A stretch of 64,000 nt of DNA from Streptomyces clavifer (GCA_014651175.1 BMWJ01000001.1:992001-1056000), one strand, 5' to 3'; shown: positions 19,190 to 29,598, numbered from the stretch's first letter. Made by a program: numbers and translations. Notes: a model not told the origin generated them from the sequence alone.

Positions 19190-20811
19190 TGGGGTTCGCG
19201 CGGGCGTGTTCGGTGGCGCTGGTGGGCGTCGAAGGTGTGGTGGTGGAGGTCCAGGCCGATCTCGAACCCGGCGTGGCGGCGTTCACCCTGGTCGGGCTGC
19301 CGGACAAGAGCCTCGTGGAGAGCCGGGACCGGGTCAGGGCCGCCGTCGTGAATTCCGGGGCCGAGTGGCCGCAGAAGAAGCTCACGGTGGGGCTCTCCCC
19401 GGCCTCCGTACCGAAGAGCGGATCGGGTTTCGATCTCGCTGTCGCGTGCGCCGTGCTCGGGGCGGCGGAGCGGATCGACCCGGCGGCGATCGCCGATGTG
19501 GTGATGATCGGGGAGCTGGGCCTGGACGGCCGGGTGCACCCGGTGCGCGGGGTGCTGCCGGCGGTGCTCGCGGCCGCGGAGGCGGGATACCGCCAGGTCG
19601 TCGTTCCTGAGCACACCGCGGGGGAGGCCGCGCTCGTGCCGGGCGTCTCCGTCCTGGGTGTACGGAGCCTGCGCCAGCTGATCGCCGTGCTCGGTGACGA
19701 ACCCGTTCCGGACGAACCGGTCGCCGACCGGGGCCGTCCCGACGCCGTGCCCTCCGGGCTGATGGTTCCGGGTGCGGGCGTCGGTGCGGGACTCGCCCTG
19801 CTCGGCTCCGGAGCCACGGGGCACCGGCCCGACCTGGCCGACGTCGCGGGTCAGGCCAGAGCGCGCAAGGCGCTGGAGGTCGCCGCGGCCGGCGGGCACC
19901 ATCTGCTGCTGTCGGGCCCGCCCGGTGCGGGCAAGACCATGCTGGCCGAGCGGCTCACGGATATCCTCCCGCCGCTGACCCGGCAGGAATCCCTCGAGGT
20001 GACGGCGGTGCACTCGGTGGCGGGCATCCTCCCGCCGGGCGAGCCCCTGGTCACCAGGGCGCCGTACTGCGCACCGCACCACTCGGCGACGATGCAGTCG
20101 CTCGTCGGGGGCGGCAACGGTCTGCCGAGGCCCGGAGCGGTGTCCCTGGCACACCGGGGCGTGCTCTTCCTGGACGAGGCCCCGGAGTTCTCCGTGCGGG
20201 CGCTGGACGCGTTGCGTCAGCCCCTGGAATCCGGACAGGTGGTGGTCGCACGGGCTGCGGGGGTGGTGCGGCTGCCCGCCCGCTTCCTGATGATCCTTGC
20301 CGCGAACCCCTGCCCGTGCGGTCGGCACACGCTGGCCGGTGCGGGCTGCGAATGCCCGCCCTCCGTGGTCCGCAGGTATCAGGCCCGGCTCTCCGGGCCG
20401 CTGCTGGACCGGGTGGATCTGCGGGTCGAGGTCGAACCGGTCGGCCGGGCGGACCTGATGGGGCGCGGAGGCCGGGGCGAATCCTCGGCCGAGGTCGCCG
20501 CCCGGGTACGCCAGGCCAGGGTGCGGGCCGCGGAGCGGCTGGCGGGCACCCCCTGGACCACCAACAGCGAAGTGCCTGGCCATGAGCTGCGCACCCGGCT
20601 ACTGGCGGCCCCCGGAGCGCTGATGGCCGCCGAGCGGGACATGGAGCGGGGCCTGCTCACCGCCCGGGGCCTGGACCGGGTCCTGCGCGTGGCGTGGACG
20701 CTGGCCGACCTGAGAGCCGCCGACCGCCCGGACGCCTCGGACATCGCGGTGGCCCTGGAGCTGCGGACAGGCATTCACCGAGGGGTTCCCATGGAAGCGG
20801 GCACGCGGTGA
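19189..20811 (+). CDS. comM: ComM-like AAA+ ATPase (YifB/Mg-chelatase family)
   Basis: 540 residues, ATG overlapping the yraN stop. An N-terminal Lon-like domain (VEVQADLEPGVAAFTLVGLPD) precedes the AAA+ module with Walker A GPPGAGKTMLAERL near residue 243 and Walker B VLFLDEAPEF near 323. PCPCGRHTLAGAGC is the cysteine cluster seen in YifB/ComM. ComM helps branch migration in natural transformation in proteobacteria; its role in Streptomyces is not established. Next gene dprA overlaps by GTGA. Confidence 0.93.
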   Translation: MGFARACSVALVGVEGVVVEVQADLEPGVAAFTLVGLPDKSLVESRDRVRAAVVNSGAEWPQKKLTVGLSPASVPKSGSGFDLAVACAVLGAAERIDPAAIADVVMIGELGLDGRVHPVRGVLPAVLAAAEAGYRQVVVPEHTAGEAALVPGVSVLGVRSLRQLIAVLGDEPVPDEPVADRGRPDAVPSGLMVPGAGVGAGLALLGSGATGHRPDLADVAGQARARKALEVAAAGGHHLLLSGPPGAGKTMLAERLTDILPPLTRQESLEVTAVHSVAGILPPGEPLVTRAPYCAPHHSATMQSLVGGGNGLPRPGAVSLAHRGVLFLDEAPEFSVRALDALRQPLESGQVVVARAAGVVRLPARFLMILAANPCPCGRHTLAGAGCECPPSVVRRYQARLSGPLLDRVDLRVEVEPVGRADLMGRGGRGESSAEVAARVRQARVRAAERLAGTPWTTNSEVPGHELRTRLLAAPGALMAAERDMERGLLTARGLDRVLRVAWTLADLRAADRPDASDIAVALELRTGIHRGVPMEAGTR

Positions 20812-22121
20812 ACGGCCCACCGGTCGGCGGCGGCCCCCCGGCTGACTTTACGCGCGGCGTCAACGGCCCACCGGCCCCCGCCGGTCCACCGGTCACCACC
20901 GGCCTGCCGGCAACTGCCGGACCGCCGGATGTAGACGGCGCGCCGGACGTCGACGGCGCGCGGGCCGTCAGCGACCGTGAGCGGCTGGCGCGTGCCGCCC
21001 TGACCCGTGTGTTCGAGCCGGGCGACGAGCGAGGGGGCGGCTGGCTCCGCGAGATCGGGGCCGTCGAGCTGATACGGCGTCTGAACTGCGTGGACGGCTC
21101 CGCCCAGACGCTCAGAGGGATGACCGCCGCGCGGCTGGGCGGTTACCGGCTGCGGGCCGCGACCGCCGACCCCGGCCGGGACCTGGCGGACATGGCCGCG
21201 GTGGGCGGGCGGTTCCTCTGTCCGGGTGACCGGGAGTGGCCCACCCAGCTCAACGACCTCGGGGACGCCCGGCCCATCGGGCTCTGGGTGCGCGGGCGGC
21301 CCGACCTGCGGCTCTGGGCGCTGCGTTCGGTCGCCGTGGTCGGCGCCCGGGCCTGCACACCGTACGGCGCGCACATGGCGGCGACCCTCGGTGCGGGACT
21401 GGCCGAGCGGGGCTGGGTGGTGGTGTCCGGCGCGGCGTTCGGGGTCGACGGTGCGGCGCATCGCGGAGCGCTGGCCGCCGGCGGGGCGACCCTTGCCGTG
21501 CTGGCCTGCGGGGTGGACGTCTGCTACCCCCGGGGGCACACCGAGCTGATCGGACGGATGGTGGAACAGGGACTCGTCATCGGCGAGTTGCCGCCTTCGG
21601 AACACCCGACGCGCAGCAGGTTCATCCTCCGGAACAGGGTGATCGCCGCACTCACGAGGGGGACCGTCGTCGTGGAGGCCGAATACCGCAGCGGTTCGCT
21701 GGTCACCGCCCGGAACGCGCAACGTCTGGGCCGCTTCACGATGGGTGTCCCGGGTCCCGCCACCAGCGGGCTCTCGGCGGGTGTCCACGAGCTCCTCCGG
21801 GGTGAGGGCGTCCTGGTCACCGGCGCCGCCGAAATCTCCGAGCTGGTGGGAGAGATGGGCGACCTCGCCCCCGAAGGACGAGGCCCCGTTCTGCCCCGGG
21901 ACCTGCTCGACGACGTATCCGCACGGGTCCTGGACGCGCTGCCCCGGAAGGACACGATGGGCGGGCGGGACGTGGCGCGGGCAGCGGGTACGTCGACGGA
22001 CGAAGCGCTCGGACGGTTGTACGAACTGCACTCACTGGGGTTCGTCGAACGCGAGGGCGACGGATGGAGGTTGACGCCGGGACCCACACGCAACGGGGAC
22101 GCGCGGCGAGGCGGTACTTGA
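20808..22121 (+). CDS. dprA: DNA-processing protein DprA/Smf
   Basis: 437 residues from the GTG of the GTGA overlap with comM. The first ~45 residues are Gly/Pro-rich and contain repeated GPP units, so a start nearer residue 45 (VSDRERLARAALTRVFEP) is possible. The Rossmann core has VAVVGARACTPYG, VSGAAFGVDGAAHRGAL, LACGVDVCYPRGH and the RFILRNRVIAAL motif of DprA. A C-terminal winged-helix segment follows. DprA loads RecA on single-stranded DNA in competent bacteria. Confidence 0.95.
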   Translation: MNGPPVGGGPPADFTRGVNGPPAPAGPPVTTGLPATAGPPDVDGAPDVDGARAVSDRERLARAALTRVFEPGDERGGGWLREIGAVELIRRLNCVDGSAQTLRGMTAARLGGYRLRAATADPGRDLADMAAVGGRFLCPGDREWPTQLNDLGDARPIGLWVRGRPDLRLWALRSVAVVGARACTPYGAHMAATLGAGLAERGWVVVSGAAFGVDGAAHRGALAAGGATLAVLACGVDVCYPRGHTELIGRMVEQGLVIGELPPSEHPTRSRFILRNRVIAALTRGTVVVEAEYRSGSLVTARNAQRLGRFTMGVPGPATSGLSAGVHELLRGEGVLVTGAAEISELVGEMGDLAPEGRGPVLPRDLLDDVSARVLDALPRKDTMGGRDVARAAGTSTDEALGRLYELHSLGFVEREGDGWRLTPGPTRNGDARRGGT

Positions 22122-22370
22122 CCCGGGGCATTCGGGTGAAAAGGTGATGCCGACGACCTCGGCGGTGCCTGGTCGGGCCTCCGGAGCCGGATTTCGGCGA
22201 CGGACCGGAGGGCCGGCCCTGTCCGGTGGCGTCGGAAATGAAACGGAATCACACAGCGCGGATCCACGCTCCAGCGCGCACCGCAACACTTCAGTCACGC
22301 TACGCTCACAAGGAATCCGCCCCAGAGACACGTCCCCAGCACTTCACGGCAGAACGGCTCAAGGCACCAC

Positions 22371-23207
22371 ATGCCCCAGCACACCTCCGGGTCTGACCGC
22401 GCGGCAGTACCACCGGCTGCGCGTGGCACTGTGCGCCCGCCCGGCCCTTCCTCGCTCGACGAGTTGTGGCGTTCCTACAAGACCACGGGGGACGGGCGGC
22501 TGAGGGAGCAGTTGATCCTCCACTACTCGCCCCTGGTCAAATACGTGGCCGGCCGGGTGAGCGTGGGTCTGCCGTCCAATGTGGAGCAGGCGGACTTCGT
22601 CTCGTCGGGGGTCTTCGGGCTGATCGACGCCATCGAGAAGTTCGACATCGAGCGCGCCATCAAGTTCGAGACGTACGCCATCACCAGGATCCGCGGCGCG
22701 ATGATCGACGAACTCCGGGCACTCGACTGGATCCCGAGGTCCGTGCGCCAGAAGGCGCGCAACGTCGAGCGTGCCTACGCCACGCTGGAGGCGCAGCTGC
22801 GGCGTACGCCCTCGGAGGCCGAGGTCGCCGCCGAGATGGGCGTCGCCCTGGAGGAACTGCACGCTGTTTTCAGCCAGTTGTCCCTCGCCAATGTGGTGGC
22901 CCTGGAGGAACTGCTGCACGTCGGCGGTGAGGGCGGCGACCGCCTGAGCCTGATGGACACCCTGGAGGACACGGCAGCCGACGACCCGGTCGAGGTCGCC
23001 GAGGACCGGGAGCTGAGACGGCTGCTCGCCCGTGCCATCAACACGCTCCCGGAACGCGAGAAGACCGTCGTCACCCTCTACTACTACGAGGGCCTCACCC
23101 TCGCCGAGATCGGCAACGTCCTCGGGGTCACCGAGAGCCGCGTCAGCCAGATCCACACGAAGTCGGTGCTGCAGCTCCGCGCGAAACTGGCCGACGCCGG
23201 ACGCTGA
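22371..23207 (+). CDS. whiG: RNA polymerase sigma factor WhiG (FliA type)
   Basis: 278 residues, ATG. Region 2 reads [20 protein letters not shown] and [20 protein letters not shown], region 3 [15 protein letters not shown], region 4 [20 protein letters not shown] and [14 protein letters not shown]. This is the WhiG sigma factor, which commits aerial hyphae to sporulation by transcribing whiH and whiI; its activity is held in check by the anti-sigma factor RsiG with c-di-GMP in S. venezuelae. The gene stands directly after dprA, 249 bp apart. Confidence 0.96.
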   Translation: MPQHTSGSDRAAVPPAARGTVRPPGPSSLDELWRSYKTTGDGRLREQLILHYSPLVKYVAGRVSVGLPSNVEQADFVSSGVFGLIDAIEKFDIERAIKFETYAITRIRGAMIDELRALDWIPRSVRQKARNVERAYATLEAQLRRTPSEAEVAAEMGVALEELHAVFSQLSLANVVALEELLHVGGEGGDRLSLMDTLEDTAADDPVEVAEDRELRRLLARAINTLPEREKTVVTLYYYEGLTLAEIGNVLGVTESRVSQIHTKSVLQLRAKLADAGR

Positions 23208-23280
23208 GCCGGGGCGGCTTCGGCCACCCGATCGCAGACACGCACATCCCGCCGCACAGCTGCCGCCGTAGAGTGGAGGC

Positions 23281-23859
23281 GTGCCCAGGATTCGAGCGGC
23301 CTCCGTGGCCGAGCACCGGACCATGCAGCGCGGCGCCCTCCTGGATGCCGCGCGCTCCCTGCTGTCCGAGGGCGGTACGGAGGCGCTGACCTTCCCCGCC
23401 CTCGCCGAGCGCACGGGCCTCGCCAGGTCCTCCGTCTACGAGTACTTCCGCTCCCGCGCCGCCGTGGTGGAGGAGCTCTGCGCCGTCGACTTCCCCGTCT
23501 GGGCCGCCGAGGTCGAGAACGCGATGGCCCGGGCCGGTGCGCCCGAGGAGAAGATCGAGGCGTATGTGCGCCGGCAGCTCGATCTGGTCGGGGACCGGAG
23601 GCACAGGGCCGTCGTCGCGATCTCCGCGAGCGAGCTGGACGCGGGCGCACGGGAGAAGATCCGGGCCGCGCACGGCGGGCTGATCGTCATGATCGTCGAG
23701 GCCCTGGGCGATCTGGGCCACGCCGAGCCGAGGCTCGCCGCGATGCTGCTGCAGGGCTCCGTCGACGCGGCGGTGCGCCGCATCGAGCTGGGCGCGGAGG
23801 AGCCCGCCGTGGTCGCCGACGCCGCCGTGGCCATGGTTCTGCGCGGCGTACGGGGCTGA
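23281..23859 (+). CDS. TetR family transcriptional regulator
   Basis: 192 residues, GTG. The N-terminal helix-turn-helix is LTFPALAERTGLARSSVYEYF (20-residue core FPALAERTGLARSSVYEYFR). The C-terminal ligand domain is Ala/Glu-rich without a known pocket signature. Its 3' end overlaps the opposing M23 peptidase frame by 173 bp. Regulated genes are not evident. Confidence 0.9.
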   Translation: MPRIRAASVAEHRTMQRGALLDAARSLLSEGGTEALTFPALAERTGLARSSVYEYFRSRAAVVEELCAVDFPVWAAEVENAMARAGAPEEKIEAYVRRQLDLVGDRRHRAVVAISASELDAGAREKIRAAHGGLIVMIVEALGDLGHAEPRLAAMLLQGSVDAAVRRIELGAEEPAVVADAAVAMVLRGVRG

Positions 23860-24655
23860 GCCCGGCCTGCCCCCGCGCGGACCTCGCTGTGAGCAGCACC
23901 GCGAGCGGCCCGTACCCCGCGGTGCCGTACGCCACGGTGCCGTGCCTCGGCGTCCAGGGCCCCGCGGTGCCGTGGTCCACCGCGCGGTACCCGTCCGCCC
24001 CGTACCTCGTCGAGCCGTGACCGGACATGTCGTGACCGGCCGTCCGCCGGGCGGCGGGTGGGCGCGGCAGCGGTACGCCGAACACCGGCAGCAGCCTGGA
24101 CGGCCCTCTGCGCAGCAGCGACGGGGGGAGCAGGGACAGCGGATCGAGGTAGACGTCACCGCGCCGCAGCCCCCAGTGCAGACAGCCGGCGGCGCAGTGC
24201 GACGGCCCCGGGCCGGCCACTGCGACCGGCTGCCCCGCGGTCACCTCGTCGCCCGTCCCGACCTGCGCGCGCACGGGCTCGTACGTGAAGCGCAGCGGGG
24301 GATCACCACTCCCGGCCACCTCGACGGAGAGGACCCCGCGCCCGGCCACCTGCCCGGCGAACACGACCGTGCCGGAGGCCGCCGCCAGCACGGGAGCTCC
24401 CGCCGGGGCGGCGAGATCGACGCCGCGGTGGCCAGGCCCGTACGGACCGGGCGGCGGCTCCCACCCCCGTACGACGAGGGGCCGTCCGGCGAGCGGCCAG
24501 GACCGGTCGCCGGACGGTTCCGTCATCCGCGGCACGGCCGCCGCCCGGGCGCAGGAACCTCCCAGCAGCACCGCGAGCAGTGCCGCCAGTGCGGCGGGTC
24601 GTGCCCACCGTCCGGATCCGGGCAGGCGGGTGGTCGCTCCAGGTGTGCGGTCCAT
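23687..24655 (-). CDS. Secreted M23 family peptidase
   Basis: 322 residues from the ATG preceded by GGGAG. A signal peptide (ALAALLAVLLGGSCARA) is followed by the LytM/M23 domain: GHRGVDLAAPAGAPVLAAAS with the first His-Asp pair, and HCAAGCLHWGLRRGDVYLDP with the later His. M23 enzymes cut peptidoglycan cross-bridges or act as activators of amidases. After the catalytic domain (~residue 185) the frame runs on for over 130 residues, through a HGT/YGTA repeat region and the 3' end of the TetR gene, which is unlike ordinary family members; a frameshift near 24100 is possible. Confidence 0.75.
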   Translation of the reverse strand: MDRTPGATTRLPGSGRWARPAALAALLAVLLGGSCARAAAVPRMTEPSGDRSWPLAGRPLVVRGWEPPPGPYGPGHRGVDLAAPAGAPVLAAASGTVVFAGQVAGRGVLSVEVAGSGDPPLRFTYEPVRAQVGTGDEVTAGQPVAVAGPGPSHCAAGCLHWGLRRGDVYLDPLSLLPPSLLRRGPSRLLPVFGVPLPRPPAARRTAGHDMSGHGSTRYGADGYRAVDHGTAGPWTPRHGTVAYGTAGYGPLAVLLTARSARGQAGLSPVRRAEPWPRRRRRPRRAPPRPARCGAPPRRRSPAAASRRASARRGPDRPGPRRS

Positions 24656-24762
24656 GACGTAACGATCTCCCGGCAACCCGTGCCGCGGGGGACCATGGTC
24701 CGGATCTGTGGACGACGGAGCGGTTGTGGACATCGCCGTCACCCGGCACCCGACGGGTCCCG

Positions 24763-24768
24763 TACACT
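24763..24768 (+). promoter_or_regulatory. Candidate -10 element of rpsB
   Basis: TACACT fits TANNNT, and transcription from here would give an rpsB leader of ~155 nt. No good -35 is seen. The leader includes a small hairpin around 24810-24836. Confidence 0.3.
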
Positions 24769-24932
24769 TCTTCTGGCGATCCGGGTCACCGGGTCGACTT
24801 CGCACGCCCCGCCACCTCCTTCTCTACGGGGGTGGCCGCGCCCCTCGGTCCCTCGTGGCACGGCGCGTCGGGGCGTCAGGCGCGACAGCGAACCCGCGGT
24901 CGCGATAACCGAGCACCTCAAGGAGTACGGCC

Positions 24933-25865
24933 ATGGCCGTCGTCACGATGCGGGAGCTGCTGGAAAGCGGCGTCCACTTCGGTCACCAGACCCGTCGCTG
25001 GAACCCGAAGATGAAGCGCTTCATCTTCACCGAGCGCAACGGCATCTACATCATCGACCTGCTCCAGTCGCTGTCGTACATCGACCGCGCCTACGAGTTC
25101 GTCAAGGAGACCGTCGCCCACGGCGGCTCCATCATGTTCGTGGGTACGAAGAAGCAGGCGCAGGAGGCCATCGCCGAGCAGGCGACGCGCGTCGGCATGC
25201 CGTACGTCAACCAGCGTTGGCTCGGTGGCATGCTCACCAACTTCTCCACCGTCTACAAGCGCCTTCAGCGTCTGAAGGAGCTCGAGCTCATCGACTTCGA
25301 GGACGTGGCCGCCTCCGGCCTCACCAAGAAGGAGCTCCTGGTCCTCTCCCGCGAGAAGACCAAGCTGGAGAAGACCCTCGGTGGTATCCGCGAGATGCAG
25401 AAGGTGCCGAGCGCCGTCTGGATCGTCGACACCAAGAAGGAGCACATCGCCGTCGGTGAGGCGCGCAAGCTCCACATCCCGGTCGTCGCGATCCTCGACA
25501 CCAACTGCGACCCCGACGAGGTCGACTACAAGATTCCGGGCAACGACGACGCGATCCGCTCCGTCACCCTGCTCACCCGCGTGATCGCCGACGCCGTCGC
25601 CGAGGGCCTCATCGCCCGTTCCGGTGCCGCCACCGGTGACTCGAAGCCGGGCGAGAAGGCCGCCGGCGAGCCGCTCGCCGAGTGGGAGCGCGACCTGCTC
25701 GAGGGCGAGAAGAAGGACGACGCCGAGGTTCAGTCCTCCGCCGAGACCGAGAAGGCCGCCGACGCCGAGCCGGCCGCCGCCGCTGCCGAGCAGGACGAGG
25801 CCGCAGCTGCCGAGGCTCCCGCCGCCGAGGCCGAGGCTCCGGCCGCGGACGGCGAGCAGGCCTGA
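24933..25865 (+). CDS. rpsB: 30S ribosomal protein S2
   Basis: 310 residues, ATG after [26 protein letters not shown] and [16 protein letters not shown], plus [18 protein letters not shown], are S2 signatures. The last ~55 residues are an Ala/Glu tail ([15 protein letters not shown]) typical of actinobacteria. S2 is essential for translation initiation on structured mRNAs and binds S1 where present. Confidence 0.97.
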   Translation: MAVVTMRELLESGVHFGHQTRRWNPKMKRFIFTERNGIYIIDLLQSLSYIDRAYEFVKETVAHGGSIMFVGTKKQAQEAIAEQATRVGMPYVNQRWLGGMLTNFSTVYKRLQRLKELELIDFEDVAASGLTKKELLVLSREKTKLEKTLGGIREMQKVPSAVWIVDTKKEHIAVGEARKLHIPVVAILDTNCDPDEVDYKIPGNDDAIRSVTLLTRVIADAVAEGLIARSGAATGDSKPGEKAAGEPLAEWERDLLEGEKKDDAEVQSSAETEKAADAEPAAAAAEQDEAAAAEAPAAEAEAPAADGEQA

Positions 25866-25887
25866 CACCCGTCAGTCACGGCTGAAG

Positions 25888-25924
25888 ACGGCGGGGGCAG
25901 GTGCGCAGGCACCGCCCCCGCCGT
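25888..25924 (+). terminator. Attenuator hairpin between rpsB and tsf
   Basis: 11-bp perfect outer stem (25888-25898 with 25914-25924) plus inner GGTGC/GCACC pairing. It lies in a conserved operon, so it likely sets the rpsB:tsf ratio rather than ending transcription. Confidence 0.75.
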
Positions 25925-25966
25925 TCACCCGTAGATCTTTCAGACTTCGAGAGAGAAAACAGACTC

Positions 25967-26803
25967 ATGGCGAACTACACCGCCGCTGACGTCAAGAAGC
26001 TCCGCGAGCTCACCGGCGCCGGCATGATGGACTGCAAGAAGGCGCTCGACGAGGCCGACGGCAACGTCGACGGTGCCGTCGAGGCCCTCCGTATCAAGGG
26101 CCAGAAGGGCGTCGCCAAGCGCGAAGGCCGTTCTGCCGAGAACGGTGCCGTCGTCTCCCTCATCTCCGAGGACAAGACGTCCGGCGTCCTGCTCGAGCTG
26201 AAGTGCGAGACGGACTTCGTCGCCAAGGGCGAGAAGTTCCAGACCGTCGCCAACACGCTCGCCGCGCACGTCGCCGCGACCTCCCCGGCCGACATCGAGG
26301 CGCTCCTCGCCTCGGAGATCGAGGCCGGCAAGACCGTCCAGGCGTACGTGGACGAGGCGAACGCCAACCTCGGCGAGAAGATCGTCCTGGACCGCTTCGC
26401 GCAGTTCACCGGCGGTTACGTGGCTGCGTACATGCACCGCACGATGCCCGACCTCCCGCCGCAGGTCGGCGTCCTCGTCCAGCTGGACAAGGAAGACGCC
26501 GAGGTTGCCAAGGACGTCGCGCAGCACATCGCCGCCTTCGCCCCGAAGTACCTCACCCGCGACGAGGTCCCGGCCGAGACGGTCGAGAACGAGCGTCGTG
26601 TCGCCGAGGCCACCTCGCGTGAGGAGGGCAAGCCCGAGGCCGCCCTCCCGAAGATCGTCGAGGGTCGCGTCAACGGCTTCTTCAAGGACGTCGTCGTCCT
26701 CGAGCAGGCCTTCGCCAAGGACAACAAGAAGTCGGTCCAGAAGGTCCTGGACGGAGCCGGTGTCAGCCTGACGCGCTTCGCGCGCATCAAGGTCGGCATC
26801 TGA
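25967..26803 (+). CDS. tsf: Elongation factor Ts
   Basis: 278 residues, ATG ([20 protein letters not shown]) after GAGAGAA. The N-terminal UBA-like region with [14 protein letters not shown] and the [11 protein letters not shown] core (EF-Tu contacting TDFV) are intact. EF-Ts regenerates GTP-bound EF-Tu. Confidence 0.97.
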   Translation: MANYTAADVKKLRELTGAGMMDCKKALDEADGNVDGAVEALRIKGQKGVAKREGRSAENGAVVSLISEDKTSGVLLELKCETDFVAKGEKFQTVANTLAAHVAATSPADIEALLASEIEAGKTVQAYVDEANANLGEKIVLDRFAQFTGGYVAAYMHRTMPDLPPQVGVLVQLDKEDAEVAKDVAQHIAAFAPKYLTRDEVPAETVENERRVAEATSREEGKPEAALPKIVEGRVNGFFKDVVVLEQAFAKDNKKSVQKVLDGAGVSLTRFARIKVGI

Positions 26804-26890
26804 GTCCGTCCGCGAACAACGGTGGACCCCGATAGGGTCTGGTGCAGTCGTCGGCCGCACCCATGCCGGACGACCGCAGAACTGACGAGG

Positions 26891-26933
26891 AGGCCATTGC
26901 CGCTGAGGGACAACAGACCCACGGCAATGGCCT
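26891..26933 (+). terminator. Hairpin between tsf and pyrH
   Basis: Perfect 12-bp stem (26891-26902 with 26922-26933), loop 19 nt, followed by TCTTCGT. Placed in the 158-bp gap before pyrH; attenuator or terminator. Confidence 0.7.
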
Positions 26934-26961
26934 TCTTCGTATGTGCACGAGGAGAATCTCC

Positions 26962-27738
26962 ATGAACAAGGGCGCGGACGCCACCCAGGCCGACCACAAG
27001 CGCGACGACGGCTCGATCTCCGGGCGCTTCATGCTGAAGCTGTCCGGCGAGGCGTTCGCCGGCGGCGGGGGACTCGGCGTCGACCCCGACGTCGTGCACG
27101 CCATCGCCCGCGAGATCGCGGCGGTCGTACGCGACGGCGCGGAGATCGCGATCGTCATCGGCGGCGGCAACTTCTTCCGTGGAGCCGAGCTCCAGCAGCG
27201 CGGCATGGACCGGGCGCGGTCCGACTACATGGGCATGCTCGGCACGGTCATGAACTGCCTGGCGCTGCAGGACTTCCTGGAGAAGGAAGGCATCGACTCG
27301 CGCGTCCAGACCGCCATCACCATGGGCCAGGTCGCGGAGCCCTACATCCCGCTCCGTGCCGTACGGCACCTGGAGAAGGGGCGAGTCGTGATCTTCGGTG
27401 CCGGTATGGGGATGCCGTACTTCTCCACCGACACGACGGCCGCCCAGCGAGCCCTGGAGATCGACGCCGAGGCGCTCCTGATGGGCAAGAACGGGGTGGA
27501 CGGGGTCTACGACTCCGACCCGAGGGCGAACCCCGCAGCGGTGAAGTTCGACGCGCTGGAGTACGGCGAGGTGATCGCCCGCGATCTCAAGGTCGCCGAC
27601 GCCACCGCGATCACGCTCTGCCGCGACAACCAGCTCCCGATCCTCGTCTTCGAGCTGACCACCGAGGGCAATATCGCCCGCGCGGTCAAGGGTGAGAAGA
27701 TCGGCACGCTCGTGAGTGACGTGAGCACCCGGGCCTGA
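26962..27738 (+). CDS. pyrH: Uridylate kinase
   Basis: 258 residues, ATG after [53 protein letters not shown] and [20 protein letters not shown] are the amino-acid-kinase-fold UMP kinase motifs. It makes UDP from UMP. An N-terminal extension of ~20 charged residues is typical of Streptomyces. Confidence 0.97.
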   Translation: MNKGADATQADHKRDDGSISGRFMLKLSGEAFAGGGGLGVDPDVVHAIAREIAAVVRDGAEIAIVIGGGNFFRGAELQQRGMDRARSDYMGMLGTVMNCLALQDFLEKEGIDSRVQTAITMGQVAEPYIPLRAVRHLEKGRVVIFGAGMGMPYFSTDTTAAQRALEIDAEALLMGKNGVDGVYDSDPRANPAAVKFDALEYGEVIARDLKVADATAITLCRDNQLPILVFELTTEGNIARAVKGEKIGTLVSDVSTRA

Positions 27739-27853
27739 CGGCCCAAAGGATGGACAACGGCCTGCCGGTCGGACACCGTGCAGGTGAGGACGCGACGCAG
27801 GATCCGCAGGGCCCGATGATGCCGGGTCCACACAAGACACGCAGGAGCACGTG

Positions 27854-28411
27854 GTGATCGAAGAAATCCTCCTCGAGGCCGAGGAGAAGATGGAGAAGAC
27901 GGTCGTGGTCGCCAAAGAGGACTTTGCCGCGATCCGTACCGGCCGTGCGCACCCGGCGATGTTCAACAAGATCGTCGCCGACTACTACGGCGCGCTGACC
28001 CCGATCAACCAGCTGGCCTCGTTCTCGGTTCCCGAGCCGCGGATGGCCGTGGTGACTCCGTTCGACAAGACCGCACTGCGCAACATCGAGCAGGCGATCC
28101 GTGACTCCGACCTCGGTGTCAACCCGAGCAACGACGGCAACATCATCCGAGTGACGTTCCCGGAGCTCACGCAGGACCGTCGCAAGGAGTACATCAAGGT
28201 CGCCAGGACCAAGGCCGAGGACTCCAAGATCTCGATCCGGGCCATCCGCCGCAAGGCCAAGGAGACGCTCGACAAGCTCGTCAAGGACAAGGAGTCCGGC
28301 GAGGACGAGGTCCGCCGCGCGGAGAAGGAGCTCGACGACACCACCGCGAAGTACGTCGCGCAGGTGGACGAGCTGCTCAAGCACAAGGAAGCCGAGCTGC
28401 TCGAGGTCTGA
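27854..28411 (+). CDS. frr: Ribosome recycling factor
   Basis: 185 residues, the canonical size, from the second of two adjacent GTG codons, which is well spaced from [50 protein letters not shown] and [20 protein letters not shown] are RRF signatures. It splits post-termination ribosomes with EF-G. The stop overlaps the cdsA ATG. Confidence 0.96.
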   Translation: MIEEILLEAEEKMEKTVVVAKEDFAAIRTGRAHPAMFNKIVADYYGALTPINQLASFSVPEPRMAVVTPFDKTALRNIEQAIRDSDLGVNPSNDGNIIRVTFPELTQDRRKEYIKVARTKAEDSKISIRAIRRKAKETLDKLVKDKESGEDEVRRAEKELDDTTAKYVAQVDELLKHKEAELLEV

Positions 28412-29493
28412 TGAACGACTCTTCCTGGGGCGCCCCGCAGGGAGCCGGTTACTGGGGCGCGCCCGAGATGGGGGCCGCCCCGGCGGGTCCTGCATACGAT
28501 GTGCACGGCGCCCAGCAGACTCGGCCCATGCCCATCGTGCCGGACGTTCCCGACGCAGGTAGAGACGCTGACGACCGGAACAGGGACGCCGCCGCGCGTG
28601 TCGGCGGCCCCCTGTTCCGTGACGAGAAGCCGCAGGAGCCCATGTCCACCCCGTTGCCGTCGCCCCCGCCGCCGAAGAAGCGCGCGGGGCGTGATCTGCG
28701 TGCCGCCATAGGGGTCGGTCTCGGGCTCGGCGCGGTCGTCGCCGGGTCGCTCTTCGTCGTGAAGGCCGCCTTCGTCGGCGTCGTCGTGGTCGCGGTGGTG
28801 GTGGGGCTCTGGGAGCTCACCTCCCGCCTCAAGGAGCGCAAGGGGATCAACGCCCCCCTGGTGCCGCTCGCCGTCGGCGGCGCCGCCATGGTGGTCGCCG
28901 GCTACGTGCGGGACGCGGAGGGCGCCTGGGTCGCCATGGCGCTCACCGCGCTCGCGGTGCTCGTCTGGCGGATGACGGAGCCGCCGGACGGCTACCTCAA
29001 GGACGTCACGGCCGGTGTGTTCGCCGTGTTCTACGTGCCGTTCCTGGCGACGTTCGTCAGCATGATGCTCACCGCGGACGACGGTTCGTGGCGAGTCCTG
29101 ACCTTCCTGCTCCTCACGGTGGTCGCCGACACCGGTGCGTACGCCGTCGGCTGGCGCTTCGGCACGCACAAGCTGGCACCGCGCATCAGTCCCGGGAAGA
29201 CCCGTGAGGGCCTTCTCGGCGCGATCGGCTTCGCGATGGTCGCCGGTGCGCTCTGCATGGAGTTCCTGATCGACGACGGCCGCTGGTGGCAGGGTCTGCT
29301 GCTGGGTCTCGCCGTCGCCGCCAGCGCCACGCTCGGCGACCTGGGCGAGTCCATGATCAAGCGGGATCTCGGCATCAAGGACATGGGCACGCTGCTCCCG
29401 GGCCACGGCGGCATCATGGACCGGCTCGACTCGCTGCTGCCGACCGCGCCGGTCGTGTGGCTGCTGCTGGTGCTGTTCGTCGGATCCGGCTGA
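28411..29493 (+). CDS. cdsA: Phosphatidate cytidylyltransferase (CDP-diacylglycerol synthase)
   Basis: 360 residues. A ~90-residue Pro/Gly-rich cytoplasmic region precedes eight or so membrane spans. The signature is complete at the C-terminus: ESMIKRDLGIKDMG then LLPGHGGIMDRLDS. The enzyme makes CDP-diacylglycerol, the precursor of acidic phospholipids. ATG overlaps the frr stop. Confidence 0.96.
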   Translation: MNDSSWGAPQGAGYWGAPEMGAAPAGPAYDVHGAQQTRPMPIVPDVPDAGRDADDRNRDAAARVGGPLFRDEKPQEPMSTPLPSPPPPKKRAGRDLRAAIGVGLGLGAVVAGSLFVVKAAFVGVVVVAVVVGLWELTSRLKERKGINAPLVPLAVGGAAMVVAGYVRDAEGAWVAMALTALAVLVWRMTEPPDGYLKDVTAGVFAVFYVPFLATFVSMMLTADDGSWRVLTFLLLTVVADTGAYAVGWRFGTHKLAPRISPGKTREGLLGAIGFAMVAGALCMEFLIDDGRWWQGLLLGLAVAASATLGDLGESMIKRDLGIKDMGTLLPGHGGIMDRLDSLLPTAPVVWLLLVLFVGSG

Positions 29494-29598
29494 TCGGCCT
29501 TCCTGCGCACTCCGCCTGACCTGCGGTTTTTCGAATGAGGGTCCGTTGTCCACAGGGCGGCGGGCCCTCACTCGTATGTCTGCGACACTGGAAGAACC

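Noticed and set aside
18493-20583. A 696-residue minus-strand frame over DUF2469, yraN and comM
   Set aside because: Antisense to well-supported genes, Arg/His/Pro-rich, and no recognisable domain.
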